Shown here piece after piece: positions 1 to 6,053 of a DNA stretch of 10,842 bases; the first letter of the stretch is position 1, and each line of letters opens with the position of its first letter. The stretch lies in NCBI GenBank assembly GCA_027621485.1, contig JAQCBG010000008.1, forward strand, positions 1 to 10,842, given 5' to 3'. The stretch comes from Pseudomonadota bacterium. GTDB lineage: Bacteria > Pseudomonadota > Alphaproteobacteria > Rickettsiales > Midichloriaceae. The notes beneath the pieces are model-generated. The model saw only the letters and a list, made by a program, of their open reading frames with translations. It had not been told where the DNA came from and did not search any database. A program made the position numbers and the translations under genes.

Positions 1-6
1 AGGTGA
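1..6 (+). promoter_or_regulatory. ribosome binding site for the ATG at 14
   Basis: AGGTGA lies seven bases before the ATG at 14, which opens the long frame that runs into traU. The spacing is good and matches other starts in this operon. It suggests that traU was originally started here, before the DUF1640 gene came to lie between this site and the signal-peptide coding region. The ATG at 368 has only a poorly placed GAAGG (349-353) 14 bases upstream. Confidence 0.45.
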
Positions 7-17
7 AGTTGAAATGA
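1..17 (+). CDS. possible last codons of the upstream gene (traW expected)
   Basis: In the third forward frame the window opens with codons for V-K-L-K followed by TGA at 15-17. The ATG at 14 overlaps this stop as ATGA, the same arrangement as other junctions in this operon, so these bases may be the 3' end of the preceding gene. In F-type transfer operons traW precedes traU, so traW is the natural candidate, but four codons cannot identify a protein. Confidence 0.3.
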
Positions 18-25
18 TGAGTAAT

Positions 26-394
26 TTAACGTTTCAGGTATATAGCAATAATCATGGTAATAAAAAGAGTTACCAGCCATTTAACGAGATCATATTTACT
101 TTTATCAATTTTATCCTCAAGGGTGGAGAATTTTTTGTCGATTTTATCCTCAAGATTAGAAAATTTGTTATCAATTTTAGAAATCTCATTCTGAAGATCA
201 GACTTAACTTCAGCTATTTTTTTCTGAAGATCAGATTTTACTCCAGCGACTTGTTCACGAGTAGCAAGAACGGAGAGATCAAAATCTCTAGATTCAAGAA
301 GAGATTTTACAAGCATTTCGGCTTGTTGTTCATTAAAGCCTGTTTCTTGAAGGCTTTTGATATATTTATGAGTATCAAAAGTTTTGTAATACAT
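26..394 (-). CDS. DUF1640 family coiled-coil protein with C-terminal membrane anchor
   Basis: This 122-residue protein on the strand opposite the tra operon has the layout of DUF1640 proteins (bacterial relatives of the CCDC90/MCUR1 group). Residues 5-30 hold the characteristic N-terminal block (TFDTHKYIK, then a GF-NEQQAEML segment). Residues about 47-98 form a charged coiled coil of 11-residue repeats, with the units VKSDLQ and LEDKIDK each present twice. A single membrane span lies at about 102-120, followed by KR. The length is complete for the family. The biochemical role of bacterial DUF1640 proteins is not established; similar genes occur in alphaproteobacteria and their mobile elements. 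The start codon has no strong ribosome binding site. Codon use differs from the neighbours: all 14 leucines are CTT, CTC or CTG, none TTA, while trbC uses TTA for 12 of 18. The gene overlaps the probable traU start and looks inserted relative to the F gene order. Confidence 0.8.
   Translation of the reverse strand: MYYKTFDTHKYIKSLQETGFNEQQAEMLVKSLLESRDFDLSVLATREQVAGVKSDLQKKIAEVKSDLQNEISKIDNKFSNLEDKIDKKFSTLEDKIDKSKYDLVKWLVTLFITMIIAIYLKR
102..240 (-). repeat. 33-bp units encoding hendecad coiled-coil repeats of DUF1640
   Basis: Short perfect matches recur at a 33-base offset: a 14-base block at 108-121 and 141-154, a 12-base block at 191-202 and 224-235, and a further 12-base block at 102-113 and 168-179 (offset 66). 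Thirty-three bases equal 11 codons, the period of a hendecad coiled coil, so the repeats come from duplication of coiled-coil units within the DUF1640 gene. Confidence 0.75.
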
Positions 395-1432
395 AATAAG
401 TATGTTTCAAAAATTAAATTACACAGGCAGTATACAATAAAAATAATAAAAGTACCAGTAATTGCAATATACTTTGTAATAATATTATTTAGCTATAGTG
501 AGAGAGCAGAAGCAAAGTGTACAGGAAGGTTTGTTGATCCAATAGGAGATATATGCTGGGAGTGTTTGTTCCCAGTGACTTTGGGTTCTATAGAGTTGAT
601 AGGTGGAGGTATGCCAGATACGGATAATCCAAGTTCTCCGGTATGTTTATGTCCAAAGCCGCCACTACCAGTTCCAGTACCTGGAATAGCGGGTGGATTT
701 TGGGAGCCAGTAAGATTAGTGGATGTAACAAAGCGACCATTTTGTTTTGTAAATTTGGATGGAATGGAATTTGATCCAGGAATTGATATAGGTGCTGGAG
801 ACGCTTCAAAAAGTGATGGTAAGGGTGGTGGTAGTTGGCACGTGCATTGGTATATATACCCACTTATATATTGGCTGGAATTAATAGTAGATTTTCTATG
901 TTTGGAGCAAATGTCATTTGACATATTTTGGATAACAGAGATTGATCCGCTATGGCAAGATGATGCGCTGACATTTTTACTAAATCCTGAAGCGATATTA
1001 TTTGGCAATCCAATAGCGCAAGCTGCATGTGCTGCAGATTGCGTAAAATCAACTACTGGATTGCCATTTGATTCATTATTTTGGTGTGCAGGATGTCAGG
1101 GTGGGATGTATCCACTTAATGGTAGGATACAAGCTCATGTAGGTGGTATTCAATCAGGACTGCTTGCAGCAGAGAGGATGTGTTATAAAAATCATAGGGA
1201 GTTGCTTGCATGGGGGACATCAGGAAGCACTAATGACAAAATATGTTCAAAATATGCGATGCCTATTATGAAGAAGAGTCAGTATCGATCTCAAATTACA
1301 GTTCCAATACCAAGTGATTGTTATCCATTTGGGAGAACTACAACAATATATGAATCAGGGAAGGAAATACCTGTTAGTGGGGAAGATTTTGGATTTTTAA
1401 TTTGGAGAAAGAGGAACTGCTGTGTTATGTAA
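368..1432 (+). CDS. traU: TraU, periplasmic F-type pilus assembly / DNA transfer protein
   Basis: TraU is a periplasmic protein of F-type conjugation systems needed for efficient DNA transfer and pilus assembly. Counted from ATG 368 it is 354 residues (F TraU is about 330). Residues 20-49 form a signal peptide with a basic stretch, a hydrophobic core and cleavage near AEA-K. Clear TraU landmarks follow: CTGRFVDPIGDICWECLFP (51-69), a DT-NPS motif (84-89), HVHWYIYPL (158-166), EIDPLW (191-196), LNPEAILFGNPIAQAACAAD (205-224), LFWCAGCQGGMYP (237-249) and the terminal FGFLIWRKRNC (341-351). The start is uncertain. The frame is open back to ATG 14, which has a good ribosome binding site and would give 472 residues, but residues encoded by 26-394 are simply the antisense of the DUF1640 gene. 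ATG 368 is the only ATG close to the signal peptide, yet lacks a well-placed binding site. The stop overlaps trbC by 11 bases. Confidence 0.93.
   Translation: MSIKSFVIHNKYVSKIKLHRQYTIKIIKVPVIAIYFVIILFSYSERAEAKCTGRFVDPIGDICWECLFPVTLGSIELIGGGMPDTDNPSSPVCLCPKPPLPVPVPGIAGGFWEPVRLVDVTKRPFCFVNLDGMEFDPGIDIGAGDASKSDGKGGGSWHVHWYIYPLIYWLELIVDFLCLEQMSFDIFWITEIDPLWQDDALTFLLNPEAILFGNPIAQAACAADCVKSTTGLPFDSLFWCAGCQGGMYPLNGRIQAHVGGIQSGLLAAERMCYKNHRELLAWGTSGSTNDKICSKYAMPIMKKSQYRSQITVPIPSDCYPFGRTTTIYESGKEIPVSGEDFGFLIWRKRNCCVM
429..434 (-). promoter_or_regulatory. possible -10 element for the DUF1640 gene
   Basis: On the minus strand TATACT reads from 434 down to 429, about 35 bases ahead of the DUF1640 start codon. 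This would place transcription initiation near 422 with a leader of under 30 bases. The sequence 16-18 bases further upstream does not resemble TTGACA, and the region is AT-rich, so the site could be chance. If real, a promoter pointing away from the tra operon sits inside the traU signal-peptide codons. Confidence 0.25.
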
Positions 1433-2276
1433 AGTAATCGGAATAAAGGCTACTATAGCTATATTTATTATGCAAATTACAACTGCATATGCAGATATAA
1501 ATATGCATAGAAAAAAAGCAGAAGATGTGATGGTAAAAGCGATTACTAATGCAGCAAAAGCGGAAGATATTTTAAAAAATACCAAGGTAGCTGTGCCAGA
1601 TTTTAATGCTGAGGAAAAAGCTAGCACTACTTTTGAAATGAGTAAAATCAAGCAAGAGAGATATGAAAGTGAAGCAAAGAAGGTAGTTGGAAGAGTAGAA
1701 AAGTTAAAAGAAAGTGAGGGTTACAAGAGTGGTCTTAAAATTGCAAGAGAGGTAGAGAAGAGAGAATTAAAAGTAGATAAATTCAAAAATACTACAGGAG
1801 ATATTATTACTGAAAGAGGAGTAGATTTATATGAGATGAGCAACAGGTATTTAGAAGAATTCAATAGAGGAAGGAAAGATAGTAAGGAGAAGCTTACAGG
1901 ATTTATGGTATTTATCTCAGCATCAATCCCTGAGGTGAGTTTAAAGGCAATAGCAAGAGACGTAAAGCAGGTTAGAGGTAATATATTTTTAATAGGGATG
2001 ATAGATGGATCAGTGATAAAAACGGCTGAATTAGTAAAGGCATTGAATGAAGAAGGAGTGCCAGTTGCAATACACCCGAAAGCATTTGAGATATTTAAGA
2101 TAGAGTCAGTACCTGCGTATGTATTAGTTGATAAAAAGGAAGGATCAGATGAAAGGGTTCATGATAAGTTAATTGGCAATGTAAGTGTAGCATATGCACT
2201 TTCGGCATTTGCAGAAAGAGGTAATAGTGCAAGTAAAGCTAAAGTCTTACTTAAGAAGCTGAGGAGGATAGAATGA
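1422..2276 (+). CDS. trbC: TrbC, F-type periplasmic pilus assembly protein
   Basis: TrbC of F-type systems is a periplasmic protein required for pilus assembly and works with TraW and TraU. This 284-residue protein starts at GTG 1422, six bases after GAGGA (1411-1415), inside the end of traU. Residues 1-24 are a signal peptide ending AYA-D. Residues about 30-155 are a charged helical region rich in Lys and Glu. Residues about 160-267 are the TrbC domain, recognised from FMVFISASIP (161-170), IGMIDGSVIKTAELV (191-205), and IHPKAFEIFKIESVPAYVLV (217-236). The domain resembles a thioredoxin fold with the VPA turn but no CXXC pair, as in F TrbC. The stop is fused to the next start as ATGA, indicating translational coupling. 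Confidence 0.93.
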   Translation: MLCKVIGIKATIAIFIMQITTAYADINMHRKKAEDVMVKAITNAAKAEDILKNTKVAVPDFNAEEKASTTFEMSKIKQERYESEAKKVVGRVEKLKESEGYKSGLKIAREVEKRELKVDKFKNTTGDIITERGVDLYEMSNRYLEEFNRGRKDSKEKLTGFMVFISASIPEVSLKAIARDVKQVRGNIFLIGMIDGSVIKTAELVKALNEEGVPVAIHPKAFEIFKIESVPAYVLVDKKEGSDERVHDKLIGNVSVAYALSAFAERGNSASKAKVLLKKLRRIE

Positions 2277-3427
2277 GAAGCGTATTAATTATAATGGCTA
2301 TAATATTGATACAAACAGTATCTTTTGCACAGGATATAGCTATATCAAAGCAAAATGCACGTAGTATTGGAGAAGGATTACTTGGTAAAGTGCAGGGAAC
2401 AGCAAGTAGTTCTATAGAGGGTAATAACGATTTGGCTAAAGGATTAAATTACAAGGGTACGAGTAGTAGGGTGTTGCCACAAAAGAATATGAACTCTGAG
2501 CAGCTTAAAGGAGAAGCTGAATTAATGAAAAAAGGGAGTATAGAAGGAGAATTAATAGAGAAAGGATTTATGAATAGAGAGGATTATGACACAGATGCAC
2601 TTAGGAAAGATTTGAACACAGCCAAAGATGCGCAGAAAAATCCAGAAAGGTATATAGGAGATTTATTAAGTCAGAGTAAAGAATGTGAACAAATAAATAA
2701 AGAAGATATTACTTCAAAAACTAAAGAAACATGTGATGAGTATGTTGATTGGAAAGATAATAATTGCAAGGTAGGTCAGGTAGTAAAAGTAGATGCAAAA
2801 CATGATTACAAATGTAGAGTTACAAGGGAGAAAAGAGAAGGAGTATGTAATAAAAAACTAAGAGCATGGTGTGATGGGGGAGTAAGGGATTGTGGATATG
2901 ATGCAGGAGGGATGGTGCAAGGAAGTATAGATGGAAACATATTTTGGAGAGCAAATTATCCAAATTTATATTTGGGAACAATAGATAAAGTGCGAGATAG
3001 TGGTAGATGTCATATAATTGATAAAAACATAAATTTTATAGTAAAGAATAAAGATAGCATAAAGGAATTGAGAGTAACTAACATACAATACAGTGATTGG
3101 ATCAGAATATCAGTAAATGGGGTGCAGGCATATAATAGTATGGGTGGGGAGGGACCATATTGGAGAGAAAGAAGTTGGCATGGAGGATATGGTGAATTCA
3201 CAAATTTACATTCAGGAAGTATAGTAAAAACATGCAATACAAAAAGATTTTATAACACGAACCCAAACGTGGATTTAGTACCGTATGTAAGGGATGGGAA
3301 TAATACAATTAGAATAGAATTGGCATTTGGGAATAGTGGGAGATTATATGTTGAGTTAAGAGCAACTCAATATTGTTGCACAGTTAAGGAAGAGTGGGAC
3401 GATGAATGTGAGAGGTTAAAGCCATGA
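2273..3427 (+). CDS. traN: TraN N-terminal half as a separate secreted protein
   Basis: TraN is the outer-membrane mating-pair stabilisation protein that contacts the recipient surface. This 384-residue protein corresponds to the first half of long TraN proteins. Residues 1-19 are a signal peptide (cleavage near SFA-Q). Residues 25-135 are hydrophilic and cysteine-free; Cys occur at 138, 154, 165, 181, 192, 200, 207, 246, 321, 368, 369 and 379. Residues about 218-367 look like the beta-sandwich, galactose-binding-like insert of long TraN proteins, with DWIRISVNGVQAYN (275-288) and NVDLVPYVRDGNNTIRIEL (332-350). It ends at the EEWDDEC segment, where a long TraN would continue straight into the Cys-rich region that here begins the next gene. 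The start follows GAGGAGG (2261-2267) by five bases; both ends form ATGA overlaps. The assignment of this half rests on domain memory and context rather than strong identity. Confidence 0.72.
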   Translation: MRSVLIIMAIILIQTVSFAQDIAISKQNARSIGEGLLGKVQGTASSSIEGNNDLAKGLNYKGTSSRVLPQKNMNSEQLKGEAELMKKGSIEGELIEKGFMNREDYDTDALRKDLNTAKDAQKNPERYIGDLLSQSKECEQINKEDITSKTKETCDEYVDWKDNNCKVGQVVKVDAKHDYKCRVTREKREGVCNKKLRAWCDGGVRDCGYDAGGMVQGSIDGNIFWRANYPNLYLGTIDKVRDSGRCHIIDKNINFIVKNKDSIKELRVTNIQYSDWIRISVNGVQAYNSMGGEGPYWRERSWHGGYGEFTNLHSGSIVKTCNTKRFYNTNPNVDLVPYVRDGNNTIRIELAFGNSGRLYVELRATQYCCTVKEEWDDECERLKP

Positions 3428-4965
3428 GGAAGATTTTACTGATATTATATTTATTTACAGTAATGGTAATGCCCGAGCTTACATATGCAGGATATTGTGA
3501 AATTAGGCGTGGGCCTGAATGTGTTGAAAAAGGTAATAGAGATATAGGTGGATTTACAGTATACCGTGATTGTTGGAGGTATGAGTCTAAATATGTTTGT
3601 TATAATGATAACTACAAGGATTATTGTAAGCCAATAGCAGAGACACCAGGGTGCACAGAAATATATAATAAATGCTTGGAAAAGTCACCAACTGGAGAGT
3701 GTAACGATGCAGAAAAGATATATAAATGTGGTAAAAAGGGGATTGATAGTGAGGGTGTGGTTCATTTAGACACAAGTTATACAATAGCTCGTGATGAAAA
3801 AGATTTAAAGGAATGCAAGGAAAATATAATATCTCAAGATTGTGAATTAGTAGAAGAAAAGTGTTTAGAGCCAGAAGGGGCTACAGAAGAAAATGGAAAA
3901 AAAGAGACAAGAAATATCAATGGGTTAGATGTAACAAAGCCATGTTGGAAATGGGATCGTAAATATGCATGTGTAACAGGTAGTAAAATAAGTGATTGTG
4001 AGGAGCTTGAGAGAAAATGTGTATTAGTTGAGACTAGATGTTTGTCAGATGAGAGTATTAATTTAAAGGACAGTAAAAATAGTAGTGCCTGTCATCATAT
4101 AGAAAAAACATATGAATGCTTAGAGGTAACAGGCCAATTACCAGAGCGCAGAAAATGTAAAAAAATAGGATATTGTGTAGGTGGGGATTGTGAGGAGTAT
4201 AGTTATCCAGAAAATAAGAATATGCCAAAGGCGATAGCATATTTGCATTTACTTAAGAAGATGGGGGATGAGCTTAAGGGTGAATTATGTGATGGAGATA
4301 ATTTACATGAGTGCAAAATATTTAAGGGTGAAAAATCAGGATGTAGAAAAAGCGTAATAGGATTTAAAGATTGTTGTAAGAGAAAGGGCGCAAGATGGGG
4401 AGAAAAACTTAAATTACAGCAATGTAGTGAGGGAGAAAAGATGCTAAGAGAGAAGAATGCAGCTGGATTATGTCATATGGTTGGAACATATTGCTCTAAT
4501 AGGTTGAAATTTCCAAGAGTATGCTTAACAAAAACAACGAATCATTGTTGCTTTGGATCAAAGTTATCACGCATATTGCAGGAGCAAATCAGAGATCAAC
4601 TTGGTATTGGATGGGGTAGTGTAAAAGAGCCAAATTGCAGAGCATTATCTATAGAGGAGCTGCAAAAAGCAGATTTTAGTAAAATAGATTTAAAGGATTT
4701 TTTTGGTGATGCGATATCAAAGTTAAACACTAGAACACAAGAGTCATTTAATAAGAAAAATGCACCTGAAATTGCTAAATCAAAGGCAAAGGAGGCTCTT
4801 AATAACCCAGATTATAATTGGAGTCAGAGATATGGAACGAATATAGAAGACGGTAATGAAAAATATGAGAAAGCAAAAAGATACAAGAGCGGTGTTGAAA
4901 AAAGCATAAAGCGTCCATTTAGAAAGAAGGTAGAGGAGACTGAGGGGGTAAAGTTAGGTGAATAA
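3424..4965 (+). CDS. traN: TraN C-terminal half, Cys-rich, with its own signal peptide
   Basis: This 513-residue protein carries the conserved C-terminal region of TraN, the outer-membrane mating-pair stabilisation factor. Residues 1-22 are a signal peptide (cleavage near YAG). Residues 25-260 hold Cys-rich modules, including GFTVYRDCWRYESKYVC (43-59) and a second copy starting GLDVTKPCW (167-175). The TraN signature lies at about 367-430: NHCCFGSKLSRILQEQIRDQ (373-392), LGIGWGSV (393-400), NCRALSIEELQKADFSKIDL (404-423). There are 34 cysteines after the signal peptide, so many disulfides are expected. The last 85 residues are Lys/Glu-rich and look disordered. The start ATG overlaps the preceding stop as ATGA with GAGAGG eight bases upstream. 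The two halves total about 900 residues, the size of a long one-piece TraN. The separate signal peptide argues against a simple frameshift. Confidence 0.87.
   Translation: MRKILLILYLFTVMVMPELTYAGYCEIRRGPECVEKGNRDIGGFTVYRDCWRYESKYVCYNDNYKDYCKPIAETPGCTEIYNKCLEKSPTGECNDAEKIYKCGKKGIDSEGVVHLDTSYTIARDEKDLKECKENIISQDCELVEEKCLEPEGATEENGKKETRNINGLDVTKPCWKWDRKYACVTGSKISDCEELERKCVLVETRCLSDESINLKDSKNSSACHHIEKTYECLEVTGQLPERRKCKKIGYCVGGDCEEYSYPENKNMPKAIAYLHLLKKMGDELKGELCDGDNLHECKIFKGEKSGCRKSVIGFKDCCKRKGARWGEKLKLQQCSEGEKMLREKNAAGLCHMVGTYCSNRLKFPRVCLTKTTNHCCFGSKLSRILQEQIRDQLGIGWGSVKEPNCRALSIEELQKADFSKIDLKDFFGDAISKLNTRTQESFNKKNAPEIAKSKAKEALNNPDYNWSQRYGTNIEDGNEKYEKAKRYKSGVEKSIKRPFRKKVEETEGVKLGE
3544..4119 (+). 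repeat. duplicated seven-cysteine module within TraN
   Basis: At the protein level, residues 41-102 and 164-232 of the C-terminal TraN protein share an order of G--V---CW----KY-C followed by five more Cys and a final K-Y-C. Cysteine spacings are 9-9-9-7-9-9 in the first copy (C50 to C102) and 9-9-7-7-17-9 in the second (C174 to C232). A partial copy with spacings 9 and 7 (C131, C140, C147) lies between them. The DNA copies have diverged, so this is an old duplication. Confidence 0.65.
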
Positions 4966-5830
4966 AATAACAAAAAATATGAAATGGACTAAAGTTATTG
5001 GTGGAACTAAGTATTATCAGGAAATCTCACTAAAGTTAGTTTTATGCATTTTAATAAAATTTACTTCAGTAAACTTTGTATATGCAGATACCGCTGATTT
5101 TAGTGATAGAAGTAATATAGATGAGGGCTATTGTAAGGAAAGAAACCTAGGTTGGCACTTCTATTGTGACAAAAAGAAAGTAGAAGAAAAAGATCAAAAA
5201 GAGGAGAAAGTGCTACAAACGCCACAAGAAAAGTTAGATGAAATAAAAGAAAAATTACAAGATTTAAAAGTAAAAGCAGTTATGGAACCGACTGAAAATA
5301 ATGTTGCGGCATATATATCTTTCCAACAAGAGCAGACAAAAAGGGCTGCTAAATTTAGCAGAGTATGGAGAAGAGTGCAGTGGAAGAACCCTAATCTTGA
5401 TTATAAGGTGAAGCATCCTATGACTACGGAGGGATTAAGTGTGGAATATGAGCAGAAGAATAAAAAGGTAGCGCAATCATTGGCAGATTTAAAGAAAAGA
5501 TATGGAATTTTCTATTTCTATAAAGGAGACGATGCGATGAGTCGTAAGTTCTCAGAAATAATTAAGGGTGTGGCTACTTTCCACAAATTAGAAATAAGAG
5601 CTATATCACTTGATGGAGTTATAGATAAAGAATTTCCAAAAAGCTATGTAGATAAGGGTCAAACAAAGATACTAGGTTTTAACGGTGCTGTAGTTCCAGC
5701 TTTAGCGTTATATGACACAAAGATAAAAAAGCTGATTCCAATTTCGACGGGTATGATCGACTCAGCTGATATAAAAAACAGATTGTATACTTTAACAAAA
5801 TTACAAGAGGTAGATGATGAGGATTTTTAA
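4958..5830 (+). CDS. traF: TraF, F-type periplasmic pilus assembly protein
   Basis: TraF is a periplasmic thioredoxin-fold protein needed for F pilus assembly. This 290-residue protein starts at GTG 4958, nine bases after GAGGGGG (4942-4948), overlapping the TraN stop by eight bases; an ATG at 4979 is an alternative. A long basic N-region and hydrophobic core end at VYA-D (residue 43). The family hallmark GWHFYC is at 65-70, paired with C59. Residues 83-110 are helical and charged. The region from AAYISFQQEQTKRAAKFSRV (117-136) through NPNLDYKVKHP (144-154) matches TraF. The thioredoxin-like domain covers about 180-285, with GIFYFYKGDD (183-192), the conserved ISLDGVID (216-223) and the cis-proline loop VVPALALYD (245-253). 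There is no CXXC active site, as in F TraF, so it should not act as an oxidoreductase. Confidence 0.93.
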   Translation: MNKITKNMKWTKVIGGTKYYQEISLKLVLCILIKFTSVNFVYADTADFSDRSNIDEGYCKERNLGWHFYCDKKKVEEKDQKEEKVLQTPQEKLDEIKEKLQDLKVKAVMEPTENNVAAYISFQQEQTKRAAKFSRVWRRVQWKNPNLDYKVKHPMTTEGLSVEYEQKNKKVAQSLADLKKRYGIFYFYKGDDAMSRKFSEIIKGVATFHKLEIRAISLDGVIDKEFPKSYVDKGQTKILGFNGAVVPALALYDTKIKKLIPISTGMIDSADIKNRLYTLTKLQEVDDEDF

Positions 5831-5876
5831 GAATTTAAGAGAACATAAAATATTGAAATTTATAGAGGAGGCATGA
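5817..5876 (+). other. 19-codon ORF filling the traF - membrane protein gap
   Basis: ATG 5817 lies inside the last codons of traF, six bases after AGAGG (5806-5810), and opens a 19-codon frame (MRIFKNLREHKILKFIEEA) whose TGA ends at 5876, directly before the ATG of the next gene at 5877. The frame spans the whole gap. It could be a coupling leader that carries ribosomes from traF to the next start, a remnant of a lost gene, or chance; its size gives no power to decide. Confidence 0.2.
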
Positions 5877-6053
5877 ATGAATTATTTTGGAATTACGGAT
5901 TTTTTGTTGCAATTAAGGTCGGCAATTACGTTGGTATCTGGAGCGACGTTCATAGTCAAAGGAATGGCATTACTGATAATTTTATATTTATCAATTATTA
6001 TGATTGTATTTTTAATAATGAAAGCGGGAGAAATAGAAAATGAAGATTATTAA
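5877..6053 (+). CDS. 58-residue single-span membrane protein between traF and traH
   Basis: This small gene starts at ATG 5877, five bases after a strong GAGGAGG (5865-5871), and runs 14 bases into traH. The 58-residue product begins MNYFGITDFLLQLRSAITLV, has a hydrophobic span at about 29-48 (starting GMALLIILYLSIIMIVFLIM), and ends with an acidic tail, GEIENEDY. No family is recognised. In F, the region between traF and traH holds traQ, encoding a small inner-membrane chaperone for pilin, plus other small genes, so a pilin chaperone or assembly factor is a reasonable guess from position and topology only. A competing frame from ATG 5873 is less likely because that ATG is one base from the binding site and its product is not hydrophobic. 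Confidence 0.7.
   Translation: MNYFGITDFLLQLRSAITLVSGATFIVKGMALLIILYLSIIMIVFLIMKAGEIENEDY

Noticed and set aside
14..367. N-terminal 118 residues of the 472-residue frame as a genuine TraU domain
   Set aside because: The repeated FILK / LKIR pattern is the antisense reading of the DUF1640 coiled-coil repeats, and known TraU proteins begin with a signal peptide. Kept only as a start-site question.
493..1008. 171-codon minus-strand ORF opposite traU
   Set aside because: Composition is Pro/Ser/Gly-rich without any recognised motif, and it mirrors the well-conserved TraU coding strand; a shadow frame. The same applies to the minus ORFs at 588-863 and 864-1052.
3424..3427. Assembly or sequencing frameshift as cause of the divided TraN
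   Set aside because: The second gene begins with a full signal peptide and has its own ribosome binding site, which a single-base error would not create.
5873..6043. 56-codon frame starting at ATG 5873 with ATGA overlaps at both ends
   Set aside because: The GAGGAGG site is only one base from this ATG, the product lacks a coherent membrane span or motif, and its codons (GTC, GGC, AGC, GAC) fit the neighbours less well than the frame from 5877.
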